A stretch of 64,000 bases of DNA, from contig CAOLHI010001282.1 of NCBI GenBank assembly GCA_948474755.1, forward strand, positions 248,001 to 312,000, read 5' to 3'. The notes beneath the pieces are model-generated. The model made no database searches. It saw only the letters and a program-made list of their open reading frames with translations, and had not been told where the DNA came from. A program made the position numbers and the translations under genes. Positions within the stretch are counted from its first letter, which is position 1; every line of letters starts with the position of its first letter. Below are positions 52,775-62,291 of the stretch, piece by piece. Source of the stretch: Ctenosaura bakeri (taxonomy: Eukaryota; Chordata; Lepidosauria; Squamata; Iguanidae).

Positions 52775-53334
52775 ACTCTATTAGTACCATTCTATTCTGC
52801 TTTGGCTAGACTCCACCTGGAATACTGTATCTAGTTCTGGGCACTATAGTTCAGCAAGGATGTTGACAAGCTGGAACATGTCCATAGAAGGCCCACCAAA
52901 ATGGTAGAAGGCCAGGAAACCATGTCATATGAGGAGAGGCTTAGGGAGCTGGATATGTTTAGCCTTGAGAAGAGAAGGTTAAGAGGTGACATGATAGCTA
53001 GGTTTAAATGTTTGAAGGGATGTCATATGGGGGATGGAGCAAGCCTGTTTTCTACTATTCCAGAGACTGGGGCTTGGAGCAATGGCTTCAAACTTCAGGA
53101 AAAGAAATTCCATCTAAACATTAGGGAGAACTTCCTGACGGTAAGAGCACTTAGACAGTGGACTACACTGCCTCGCTGCCTAAGAGTGTGATGGAGGTTT
53201 TTTGGAGGTTTTTTGGAGGTTTTTAAACAGAGGCTAGATGTTGGTAATGCTTTGATAGTGTATTCTTGCATTGCAAGTGGTACATTGCAGACCCTTGTGG
53301 TCTCTTCCAGCTCTATGAACCTATGATTCTACAA
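52775..53334 (+). mobile_element. CR1 LINE C-terminal region, plus strand
   Basis: Frame 52901-53191 reads the CR1 reverse transcriptase C-terminus with [16 protein letters not shown], an HLNIRENF block and an RQWTTLP ending, all recognisable family signatures. The preceding 52790-52900 holds 'ctggaatactgtatctag' and 'ttgacaagctggaac'. The 3' end is 'gtctcttccagctctatg' and 'atgattct'. At 53193-53224 the TTTTTTGGAGG unit is tripled, so the frame breaks there. Confidence 0.85.
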
Positions 53335-53349
53335 GTTGTGATAGGAGTA

Positions 53350-53575
53350 GTGGAAGCGAGGCAACATGTTGCAGTGGCTTGGAAAAAGGACACAGGGAGA
53401 CCAGTTGAAGTAGGTCATTGGTAGGCTATGGAAACCCACTGGGTACCCCTGGCAAATCACATTCTCTCAGCCTCAGAGGATGACAATGGCAAACCCCCTC
53501 TAAACAAATTTTGCCAAGAGAAATCCATGATAGTGTCACCTTAATGTTACAATAGGTCACATATGATTTGAAGGT
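53350..53575 (+). mobile_element. tRNA-derived SINE, diverged head
   Basis: The head is poor ('gcagtggcttggaaaaagg'), but the body 'atggaaacccactgggtac', 'ctctcagcctcagagg' and 'ttttgccaagagaaatcc' is clear. It meets an inverted SINE tail-to-tail at 53575. Confidence 0.75.
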
Positions 53576-53929
53576 TTGTTGTGGTGGTGGTGGTATGCCT
53601 TCAAGTAATTTCTGATGTAAAGCAACCCTAAGGTGAGCCTACCACATGATTTTCTGTGCCTGAGAGTATGTGAGAAGCCCAAAGTAACCCAGTGGGTTTC
53701 CATGGCCAAGCAGGGAATTGAACCCTGGTCTCCAGGGTTGTAGGCCATTTCCACACTGGACTGTTATAGTGCTATTATTCCACTTTCAACATCTTATGAA
53801 ATCCTGGAGTTTACAGTTTAGGGAGAACCAGAATACCATAGGATGTTGAAAGTGGAATAATAGCACTATTACAGTCTAGTGTGGAAATGGCCATAGTCTA
53901 ACACTCAGGCAACTACATCATGCTGGCTG
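53576..53929 (-). mobile_element. tRNA-derived SINE, minus strand, interrupted by Fold-1
   Basis: Reversed tail (GTTGTGGTGGTGGTGG) and body ('gtgggtttccatggcc', 'ccctggtctccagggttgta') up to 53742. Fold-1 follows, then the head resumes 'tagtctaacactcaggcaac'. Comparison with intact SINE copies gives the exact insertion point within 'gttgtagtc'. Confidence 0.8.
53743..53892. mobile_element. Fold-1 hairpin element nested in a SINE
   Basis: Ends GGCCATTTCCACACTGGAC and GTGTGGAAATGGCC. Flanks GTA and ATA fit a 3-bp duplication with one change. The loop is reduced. Confidence 0.87.
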
Positions 53930-54229
53930 TCATAACAACAAAGTTGTAGTAGTAGACATCGTGGCTGTTTTCCTTCTAGAAAGACAAATGGGAGGGAATA
54001 TTACTGTTAAAAGCCTCCATTATATGGACCTGATCTGCAGCCATGTTGGTGAAGAGAAGGGGCTGTGAATGGTCCAACCGAGGCTGCTATTTGTTATAAA
54101 CACCATGAATGTTCCTTCTCATGTTTTCTGCCAGCAGCATCCCCAGTTTTGGAAGAAATATGCTAGCTCTGCAGAACTCCCCATGGCTGTACTGGGGACC
54201 TCCAAGGCAGACTTCCTGCTGTTCTGTTA

Positions 54230-54660
54230 GCAGAGCTTCACTCTTCCAAACGATCCTTCAAGCCTTTGGCAGTGGTTAAAACTGCTCTGCCCTTTATAAT
54301 TTTTATCTTGATCAATGGGGATTTCTCTGTGGAAACATCTAATTTTTAAAAGTGTTTTTCTTTTTTCTTTTTTAATTTTGCCTAATAAATCTGATTGGGA
54401 TATAGAGGTTGCCCATGAATTAATCCCTACCACAGCATTGACTCACTTTTATAACTCACTGCTTTTAAAGCTGATTCTGGAACCACCTTTTTATAATGTT
54501 CCCTTGCTATATATCTTAATTTGTTGATTGTTTAATTAATCATTTTATATTTCAGTGGAGCTGTTTGATTTTTATATGTGTATTTTTTTATTGGTTTGGA
54601 TAATGGTAAGCTGCTTCAGAGGATAAATTTTAGCAGGATAGAAATGCAAAGAATAAATAA
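54230..54660 (+). mobile_element. L2-like LINE 3' UTR and end
   Basis: 'gcttcactcttccaaacg' leads into a T-rich UTR and the terminus GGTAAGCTGCTTCAGAGG, 'gcaggatagaaatgcaaag', AATAAATAAATGG. These are the standard last bases of L2-like squamate LINEs. The reverse transcriptase part is not preserved. Confidence 0.5.
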
Positions 54661-55042
54661 ATGGTTTGTACATTGTGTACATCAACTTCACCAAGTCTAG
54701 TGTCTACAGGCAGTTTTCAGTAAATTTATATTGAGTCAACTGGTGGCAGACAGAAAGTGCTACAGATTGCAACCTGTAGACAGGAACTTGTACCCAGTTT
54801 TCGGTCTAATTAGTCCATTTATAGGAAGATTTGCAGTACATTTCTTAGCTTTACAGAGTTAGTTATCTGAACGCTGGAATTCCTTCCCCTGTATACCACA
54901 GATTGTTGTGTCCCCATGCTCTCTGGTGGAGATACGGTACACAGAAGGAGAGAGGGAAGATCTATTGACCGGAAGACAGTCTGTGACTATTAACTGTGAT
55001 GACTAAATGGGTTCCAAGCAGGAACATCCCAAGACATTTTGC

Positions 55043-55409
55043 ATATTCTCCATCTGTCCCAATTTGGTGAGGTCAGTTTTGATTAATCCTTTGCCATCCC
55101 AGTTTTAAGTTACTTTTACAATGTCCCAGTTTCTCTTTCTTCCTCTCACTTTTCCTCTTTGTCCTCAATTGCTGCAAAAACTGAATTCAAAGATCAAATT
55201 TAGTTTACACTCAACTCAATGCAGGGGGGAGAGGAGAGAAGGGGCAGAATCTTGGCCTTCTCAGTAGGCTCAAGCAAGAGCAACTGCTGCTCAACCTCCA
55301 TATCTTGTCTGTTTTTTTTCTCATTAATAACTTTTGACATCTTGATCACAACCTGATGTTGCTTGGCCACATGTGTCCAGGTTGCCATCTGTGAAACGTT
55401 GGAGGATAT
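55043..55409 (+). mobile_element. 'TC-unit' DNA repeat, complete copy with target duplication
   Basis: The defining copy: 367 bp between ATATTCTCCA and TGGAGGATAT, an imperfect terminal inverted repeat, with CATTTTGC (55035-55042) and GATTTTGC (55410-55417) outside, 7 of 8 identical. An 8-bp duplication suggests a hAT-like enzyme, though the ends are not the classic CAGNG. The Fold-1 junction (GTGTCC-AGGTTGCCATCTG) is empty. No coding sequence. Confidence 0.78.
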
Positions 55410-55558
55410 GATTTTGCTGCCTGAGACAGTGAAGTAATCCATCTCCTACATTACATTCCAAATTCCACTTCACCACCTATATTTTCCCATGTGGCAGAAA
55501 ATTCCACTGGCAATTTTTTTTTTTTTTGTTGCCCATTCATGATACCCTGTATCTGCTG

Positions 55559-55772
55559 GAGAGTCAGAGTGGTGTAGTGGTTTGGGTGTTAAGACTATAA
55601 CAGTAAGAGACCAGGGTATGAATCTCCACTTGGCCATGGAAACACACGTATGACTTTGGGCAAGTCTCTTCGCCTCTGAGGAAGGCTGAATAATTTTGCC
55701 AAGAGAACCCTGTGATAGGTTCACCTTAGGGTTGCCATAAGTCAGAAGTGACTTGAAGGCACAGAACAATAA
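55559..55772 (+). mobile_element. tRNA-derived SINE
   Basis: GAGAGTCAGAGTGGTGTAGT head, B-box-like GGGTATGAATC, a small loss after 'tcgcctctgaggaagg', then 'tagggttgccataagtcag' and 'cttgaaggcacagaac'. Confidence 0.85.
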
Positions 55773-56004
55773 ATATTTGCTGCCTGATAGAACCATAATG
55801 ATAGGTCTGACCATGGCTGAGAGGTAGAAGGTCAATAAATGGTAACTTCAGTGGGAGGCGGCAGTGAAGAAGGCTTATTAATGCAAAACTGAGACAGTTG
55901 GATGGTATGTATTAGGAATGTAAACCATAGCTTAGTTCATCTTCTTGTGGTCAACAAGACTATACATTTTTTCTCCTTGATATGACTTGCTGCAAGATGG
56001 CACA
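55773..56004. other. Unassigned non-coding sequence
   Basis: No gene or named repeat is seen. Confidence 0.35.
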
Positions 56005-56039
56005 CTCCCTCCCTCCCTCCCTCCCTCCCTCCCTCCCTT
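56005..56039 (+). repeat. (CCCT)n tetranucleotide microsatellite
   Basis: Eight uninterrupted CCCT units running into a pyrimidine-rich patch (CTTCTTTTCTTTTC). Confidence 0.95.
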
Positions 56040-56584
56040 CTTTTCTTTTCTTTTTGGTTTCTACATTTTCATGAGTGGTTTCTGCACACTTCTGTAAAAT
56101 GCACAGTACTGGAAAATGGGATAACTGTAGTTTTTTATTGAGTTGTGGTAGCACTGACTATATTGTTTTGCATCTTCATGAGCAATCAGCATGTCTTGTG
56201 CTTGTCATGTTCCTGCGCTTAGTTTCACAAAGGAAAACAAAGACACTTGTTTTGTGCAGAGAAAGAGGTTGTATGTGAACCATATTCTGTACAAATTGCT
56301 GAAGCCATAAATGGAGGAGAGGGAAAATATGTGTTGTTTGAGTCTCACACTAGATGTGAGATATCATCCTTTAGGTGCTATCTCACTTTGTTAAGTCTCA
56401 ACTTAAAAATCTCAGCAATGAGGTAATTTCACATTCCCTTACTCACTTCTTCTGGAACTCATGGTGCCTTGTGGTCAGATGCTGCAGAGATGAGCAGATG
56501 TGGTTGCCATGACTTCAGTTCCGTCTCCCGCTTTGCCTGCAGTCCAGCAGTAGTGGCTGGCAGCTGGTGGGGTAGTAAATCCAC

Positions 56585-56910
56585 TCTGTGTTTTAGTCTA
56601 AACTTTAAAGGAACTATCCAACCTGCTAAACTTTCTAACCAAAATAAGTTCAGCACCTTGGATAGCTCCTTTAAATTCAGGGCCGTTTCCACCCTACACT
56701 GTTATAGTGCTGTTATTCTACTTTCAACATCCTGTGGAATTCTGGGGTTTGTAGTTTCCTGAGGCCAAAGAGGTCTCTGGCTGAGAATTCTGAATGCCCC
56801 TCCCTAAACTGCAAACTCCAGGTTTCCATAGGATGTTGAAAGTGGAATAATAGCACTGTAACAGTGTGGTGTGGAAATGGCCTGGGTTAAAACCCAAGAG
56901 TAGATTAGTA
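56585..56910. mobile_element. 'W' fold-back element split by Fold-1
   Basis: Best copy of the W family: GTCTAAACTTTAAAGGAAC, CTATCCAACCTGCTAAAC and the inverted arm AAGTTCAGCACCTTGGATAG, CTCCTTTAAATTCAG. Fold-1 sits at 56681, near the end of the right arm, then 'ggttaaaacccaag' continues. Confidence 0.6.
56681..56882. mobile_element. Fold-1 hairpin element nested in a W element
   Basis: Ends GGCCGTTTCCACCCTACAC and GTGTGGAAATGGCC; loop 'agaggtctctggctgagaa'. Full-size copy. Confidence 0.87.
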
Positions 56911-56999
56911 CCTGGTTGCCACTAGGCTCCACCATTTGTGGGGGGGCAAAGGGGTTAGGGAGGGGAGCTGTAGCCACCTGAGATTTTTCATAATATCAG

Positions 57000-57400
57000 C
57001 TTATCTCGTCTGCTCACATTGTGTTTATAAAAGCTTTATTGTTCCAAAAAAAAAAAAAATTAAAAAGACGTTGCTGATAAAGTCTGGCTAGACCTAATTG
57101 TCAGTGAAAGCAGCTGCAGTATTAATAATTTATAGACTGTCTATTAAAATTTCTCTGGTTTAAGTTCAGGGAGTGAAAGTCTTCATTCTGAGCCATGTAA
57201 AAATAGCCTGATCAATTGACTGTCTGGAAAAATATAGGCTTCTCTGTGTTTTTTTTTTTAAAAATTCAGCACTGGCTTTGGTATGAAAATATCACCTCAT
57301 TATTATGTCCAAGTTAGTGGATATTCAAATAATTCATTATCATCATAATTAATGTTTGTGCTGAATCCAATATTTCCTCTTCTCCCTCCTCCCTTTTGCT
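57000..57400 (+). promoter_or_regulatory. Candidate conserved non-coding element A (duplicated element)
   Basis: Unique AT-rich DNA with TAATTTATA (57126), GTCTATTAAA (57139), CTGGTTTAA (57155), AGCCTGATCAATTGACTG (57205) and GAAAATATCACCTC (57285). All five blocks recur in the same order and spacing at 60.17-60.38 kb. TGAT-AATTGAC is a PBX/HOX-like composite. No exon, tail or inverted ends are seen. Enhancer function is an inference; the duplication is seen directly. Confidence 0.5.
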
Positions 57401-57909
57401 TCACATAATCTGCGTGGAGGCTGTAAGCTCTGTAGAGAACGAATCTTCTGTTGCATTAAAAAAAGGCCTTACTCATCCTGGTATGGTTCTGTGCCACTTT
57501 CAGGTAGTAAAACTGAGAATGGCATTTTGTGATTTAGGGAAAGAAGGAGGTGCTAACCATGGCAAAGAGGATGGTTCTCTCAACAGGTACCAATTGGTGC
57601 CATTTTTACTCTTACAACTTCCCACAATAAATAGTTCGTAACCATCCAGCCTCAATCCAACAGGAATTTTTAAAAACTGATTATTAATTTTGCCCATAAT
57701 CCCCCAAGTGAAGCCAGGGAGGGACAGTAGCTATGCCTATCACATGTCCCTCTTGCCTCTCCATTCCCACCCTCAGTTAGAATAAAATATGTATTTTTGA
57801 GAAATTTTGGTTCCATGCATCCTCCAAAGAGACCAGACAGCCAGTATTTACTCATGTGCTTAGATATCCTTTTTTAAAAATATTTCTAAGCAGCTTCTCC
57901 CTTAATCCA

Positions 57910-58131
57910 GGGCCCATTCACACTGCAAACTTATAGCACGATGATTCCATTTTAACTGCCATACTTCCATTGTATGGATTCCTGGGGTTCGTAGCTTGCT
58001 GAGGCACTCAAGCACTCTAGCTGAGAAATTCAAATGCTCTTTCCTACACTCCAGTCACAGGTTTCCACAGGAGGGAACCATGGTAGTTAAAGTGGAATAA
58101 CAGTGCTATAATTCTGTAGTGTGAAGGGACT
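57910..58131. mobile_element. Fold-2 hairpin element
   Basis: Ends GGGCCCATTCACACTGC and TGTAGTGTGAAGGGAC; arms CTGCCATACTTCCATTG and GAGGGAACCATGGTAG. Loop 'caagcactctagctgagaa'. Confidence 0.82.
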
Positions 58132-58195
58132 TCAGCATATTAAGAAAAACATAGTAAAACTATTAGTCTGGCATCCTGTCAGTTTTTATGTACCC

Positions 58196-58735
58196 CAGGG
58201 GTGGGCAAAGTGTGGCCTGTGGGTCACATGTTGCCTCCAGAGCTGTTTTTGTGGTCCTTCTGGGCCCTGCAAAAGTCTTTTTTTTTTTTTCAAATGCCCC
58301 AAAATTGCCTCTATGGGATGTGGAGGGCATTTACACTGCATCTGGAGCCTCCCTGGCCCTCCCAGCAGTAAAATATTTGCAAAATTCTACAAAAAAAATG
58401 TTTTTGCCCTCAAATGCCCTCTAGGAGATGTGGGAGGGATTTCCACTATGTTTTCCCCCTGCCAGTGTAGGCCCAAGAGAGAACTTTTTTGAAGTATGAA
58501 AAGGAAATGACTTCAGCTCATTTCCTATCATTAAAAAGGGCTACTCTTAGGCCTAAAATGGCCCCAGAAGGCCCAAAATATGGTCAACATTTCCCCTAGA
58601 GGATGTTTGGGGGCAATGAAAGGCAATTTTTAATTTTTTTTTCTGGCAGAAGTAGGTGTGGTGAGGTATGGGCCTTCCAAAGTCTCCAAGGGGGTTCTAA
58701 TATAGCCCCCTAGCCTTCCACAGTTGCCCATCCTG
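58196..58735 (+). mobile_element. Non-autonomous hAT element, 540 bp
   Basis: CAGGGGTGGGCAAAGTGTGG at the left and CCACAGTTGCCCATCCTG at the right are inverted ends of hAT type. ATGTACCC (58188-58195) and ATGTGCAC (58736-58743) outside agree at 6 of 8 positions, as expected for an old 8-bp duplication. The interior consists of 'gccccaaaattgcctctatg'-like units, some repeated, without a transposase. The 123-codon frame 58121-58492 crosses the boundary and is not a gene. Confidence 0.72.
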
Positions 58736-58743
58736 ATGTGCAC

Positions 58744-59060
58744 ATAAATTCCTTTATGCATGAGGTTGTGTTTTTTGGCACTTGGCGTAATATCTATATT
58801 CAGTTCACATTTGCATAATCAGCATTCCACAGGTGTAACTATTGCACATTCAGTCACACATGCTTGGATGGTGCTTACCTATTTATCCGTGCCTTCAGTG
58901 TATCACTTGATTCACTGGGATGGTGGAAACAGCAAGCTCATTCGCAGATATGCAGTTGGCTGCACAATGTTAGTATTCAGCAATAGGGCAGTGTATCATA
59001 GTTGCCATTCAGTTATATGAATGCAGATTTACACTACACAAGCAGAATGTAGGATCCTAG
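58744..59060 (+). repeat. 'V-repeat' copy, diverged
   Basis: 'tattgcacattcagtcacac', GGCTGCACAATGTTAG and 'gaatgcagatttacac' place it in the family. It abuts the hAT target duplication. Confidence 0.38.
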
Positions 59061-59408
59061 GCATTAATGTTTGCATAGGAAATCATATACACACACATTT
59101 AAAAGCCCAGCAAAAACAAAGGAGTGCACCAAGGAAAATCAATCAAACATAAGCCAAAATAAAAGGACAGTTGTTATTGTTGTTTTAAGTGAGCATTCAA
59201 GCACGAGTTCCCATACTAGCAACATGAAGCAGTACAATCCAAGCAAAGATTTACCACTTTGTTCTGTGGAGTGCACAAACTGTCTTAGTAATATTTAAAG
59301 GCTTCTCTGGTTTTTCTCTGCCAGCTCATATGGCAAAAACCAAGTGGGAACTTCTCAGTCTGGCTGTCTGGCTGTAATGAGCGTTATAATGGAGCTGGGG
59401 CGTGAGGG

Positions 59409-59510
59409 CAAGGAATTACTTTTTTAGACTACAACTCCCAGAATCCCCCTGCTGCCTGGGCAGGGGTTGTGGGAGTTGTAGTCCACAAAAGTCACTTTTT
59501 CAAACTCTGT
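59409..59510. repeat. Palindromic repeat with ZNF143-like ACTACAACTCCCA cores
   Basis: GACTACAACTCCCAGAATCC and GTGGGAGTTGTAGTCC face each other, with outer arms 'aattacttttttag' and 'aaaagtcactttttc'. Each arm holds ACTACAACTCCCA, the core of the ZNF143 (Staf) binding site. Occupancy is not implied. Confidence 0.65.
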
Positions 59511-59869
59511 TCCAAGAAGTCACTTCTCCTCCCACTCCAAGAAAACAACATCTCAAAATCTTGTGCTGGGGTATGCTGTGGGAAAATGAAATGAGCTTTT
59601 CCCATGAGCCATTGCTGGCCATGCGCTTCAACACTGGGCGGGGGGAACTGCTGTCAGGTTGTGCCTTTTGTCTGCTAAAAGCAAAAAAATGTGATGGAAG
59701 AAAAGACCACCGTGGAGAGCCAGTGGTGAGAAAGTGCTCCAGAGCTTGCCATTCTCCCTTGTCTTTACGCTGCCTGATGCGAACAAGGTTAACTCTCACT
59801 GTGCCTGCTTCTGCTTCATCCCAGATCTCCAAGCAGAGATATTTTTTCCCCTTCTTTTAATTAATTGAT
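59511..59869. other. Unassigned non-coding sequence
   Basis: Opposed open frames 59402-59860 (plus, 152 codons) and 59500-59832 (minus, 110 codons) are shadows of each other. Neither has a domain, a splice context I trust, or a convincing start. A short exon cannot be ruled out. Confidence 0.35.
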
Positions 59870-60445
59870 GTTCTATTTTTATCCTCGTTTGGGTCAGACG
59901 CCTAAGTGTCTATCAGTTTGATAGCACCCGAGGGAGTCTTTTGTTCCAAAGAGGTGAAAAATTGTACCCACAAAAAGAGTTTCCTCATCCGATCAATTCG
60001 CTCTAACAACTTTATTGATTAGCTGCAGTAACATTTTTCATTTATTAATTATGAAGAAGATGTTCCGGGGGCTTTCTTTAAGTTAACTATTCTGGTAGTC
60101 CTCAGCCCTTCTGCCCCACCCTCCTCCTTCTGTATTAGCCACAACTGGCTCACACTTCTATTCCAGAGGAAGTTACAATTAGTAATTTATATAAGGTCTA
60201 TTAAAGTTTAACTGGTTTAAATTTGGGTAGTGGGAGAATCTTCACACAGAGGTACATTAAAAAATATATAGCCTGATTAATTGACTGCCTGGGAAAATGT
60301 ACAGTTGGGGGCCCACCCACCCCCACCTCCGTTATACTATTAATGATTTCTCTGTAGAAATATCATCTCCTATTCTCATGATGACATAAATTCCTGTGCT
60401 ATATGCTGAGGTGCACAAGAGTGCCATGATTAATTTGTCCTTTAA
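59870..60445 (+). promoter_or_regulatory. Candidate conserved non-coding block containing element B of the duplicated pair
   Basis: Upstream part 59880-60060 is unique, with the GATA-type palindrome CTATCA-GTT-TGATAG (59910-59924), TTTATTGATTAGCTGCAG and ATTTATTAATTATGAAG. From 60174, element B repeats A: TAATTTATA (60183), GTCTATTAAA (60196), CTGGTTTAA (60212), AGCCTGATTAATTGACTG (60270), GAAATATCATCTC (60357). No coding or repeat signature. Regulatory role inferred. Confidence 0.5.
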
Positions 60446-60750
60446 TTCATTGCCCCAGTGAGCTCAAAGCACACCATCCAGAAAAGAGGCTGCCAACTGC
60501 CTCTCTGCATCTTGGGTTTCCTCTTTCCAATCCCCTGCTATTTATGGCAGAATGTCCTGCTGCATGGATTTACACTGAGTGTGATGGTGGGTGGGATGGC
60601 AGAAGGAGAAATGGCCACCCTCATAGAAGACTTCCCTTGCATGGTATGGCAGAATCCACAGAGAACCAAAAAGGCAGCAAATGCAGCCAAAAGAGGTGAA
60701 GGAAGTGGCTATGAAGGAGAAGAGATTTTCAGTGATGGTCTCTCAGTTTC
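60446..60750. other. Unassigned; start of the longest open frame
   Basis: The 204-codon frame 60458-61072 starts here but its second half is antisense CR1 (from 60751), so it is a chance fusion. The first 100 codons have no recognisable domain. Confidence 0.4.
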
Positions 60751-61640
60751 ACAGAATCATAAGATCATAGAATTGGAAAAGATCACAACAGCCATCAAAT
60801 CCAACTTTCTGCCATGCAGGATTATACCATCAAAACATTCCAACAGATGGCCATTCAACTTCTCTTTAAAAACCTCCAAAGAAGGAGACTCCACCACACT
60901 CTCAGGCAGTTATTCCACTGTTGAACTGCTCGTACCATCGGGAAGTTTGTCCTCATGTTTAGATGAAATCTCTTTTCCTCAAGTTGGAAGCCATTGCTCT
61001 GTGTCCTATTCTCTAGAGCAGCAGAAAACAGGCTTGCTCCATCCTCCATATGACATCCCTTCAAATATTTAAACATGGCTATCATGTCACCTCTTGACCT
61101 TCTCTTCTCCAGGCTAAACATCTCCAGCTCCCTAAGCCATTCCTCATAGGGCATGATTTCCAGGCCTTCTACCATTTTGGTTGCCCTACTATGGACATGT
61201 TCTAGCTTGTCAATATCTTCCCTGAATTGTGGTGCCCAGAACTATTCCAAGTGGGGTCTGATCAAAGGAGAATAGAATGGTATTATCACGTCCCTTGACT
61301 TAGATATTATACTATTGACGCAGTCGAGAACTGGTTTGGCTTTTTTTAGCTACCACATCACACTGCTGACTCAAATTCAGCTTGTGGTCTGCTAATACTC
61401 CCAGATCCTTTTCACACGTACTGTGGTCAAGTCAGGTATTACCCATTTTATATCTGTGCATTTCATTTTTTCTGCCCAGGTGTAGTAGCTTACACTTCTC
61501 CCTGTTGAAATTCATTTTATTGGTTTTGGGCCAGCTCTCTAATCTGTTAAGATCATTTTGAACTCTGACCCTGTCTTCTGCAATGTTAGCTATCCCTCCT
61601 AATTTGGTATCATCTACAAATTTGATAAGAAGTTTGTGAA
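60751..61640 (-). mobile_element. CR1 LINE, reverse transcriptase C-terminal region, minus strand
   Basis: From the 3' terminus ('cagaatcataagatcatag', 'aaatccaactttctgccatg') through the antisense coding end (minus frame 60855-61175 with [16 protein letters not shown] and HLNMRTNF) to the FADD-type catalytic neighbourhood at about 61600-61635 ('atttggtatcatctacaaat'). About 890 bp, 5'-truncated, with frameshifts; dead. Confidence 0.85.
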
Positions 61641-61689
61641 TGCTCTTCTTCTGAGAGACTCAACAGATTTCTTCATTGTGGTGTTTTTA

Positions 61690-62291
61690 AAACTACATGA
61701 AGAAGAAATTACTCAAATGACCTAAACAATGGAATAGAAGTCATGCTTATCAAATTTACAGATGACATCAGATTGGAGAAAGAGAAGTGGATACCCCAAA
61801 GGTCAGGAAGGAAGATAATTCAAAATGACATTGATAGGCTGGAGAGCTGGGCCAAATTAATTTCAACAGGGCTAAATGTAAGGTACTACATCCAGGTAGG
61901 AAATACTAAATGCACAGTTATAGGATGGGTGACATCTGGCTTGAAAGCAATATGTGTGAAAAGGATCTAGGGGTCTTAATAGACCACAGGCTAAACATGA
62001 GTTAACAATGTGATACAGTGGCTAAAAAAGTCAATGCCATTCTAGGTGGCATTAAGGAGAGCATAGTATCCAGATCAAGGGAAATTCAGTGCCACTCTAT
62101 TTAGCTTTGGTCGGACTACATCTGGATGACTGTGTCTAGTTTTGGGCACAACAGTTCACGAAAGATATTAACAAGCTGGAATGTGTCCAGATAAGAGTGA
62201 TCAAGATTATCAGAGATCCAGAAACAAAGTTTTATGAGGGAGTTGACTTAGAAAGTTGGTTATGTTTAGCCTGGCTAAGAGAAGACTGACA
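61690..62291 (+). mobile_element. CR1 LINE reverse transcriptase fragment, plus strand
   Basis: Frame 61743-61970 shows LIKFTDDIRLE at the catalytic aspartates, then DIDRLESWAKL, as in CR1. Downstream 'ttagctttggtcggactac' and 'acaagctggaatgtgtcc' continue the CR1 order. The CR1 text stops at about 62291, where a different repeat starts (CAGTGATGTAGACTC). Confidence 0.78.

Noticed and set aside
59402..59860. 152-codon plus frame opposite a 110-codon minus frame
   Set aside because: The two are mutual shadows and the first part is a palindromic repeat. No splice sites or domain support an exon, although I cannot exclude it.
60458..61072. 204-codon plus-strand open frame, the longest in the window
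   Set aside because: From 60751 on it is the antisense of a CR1 C-terminus, and the first 100 codons have no domain. It is a chance fusion.
60751..62291. Twin-priming 5' inversion of one CR1 copy
   Set aside because: The two parts cover overlapping element positions, whereas twin priming gives adjacent, non-overlapping parts.
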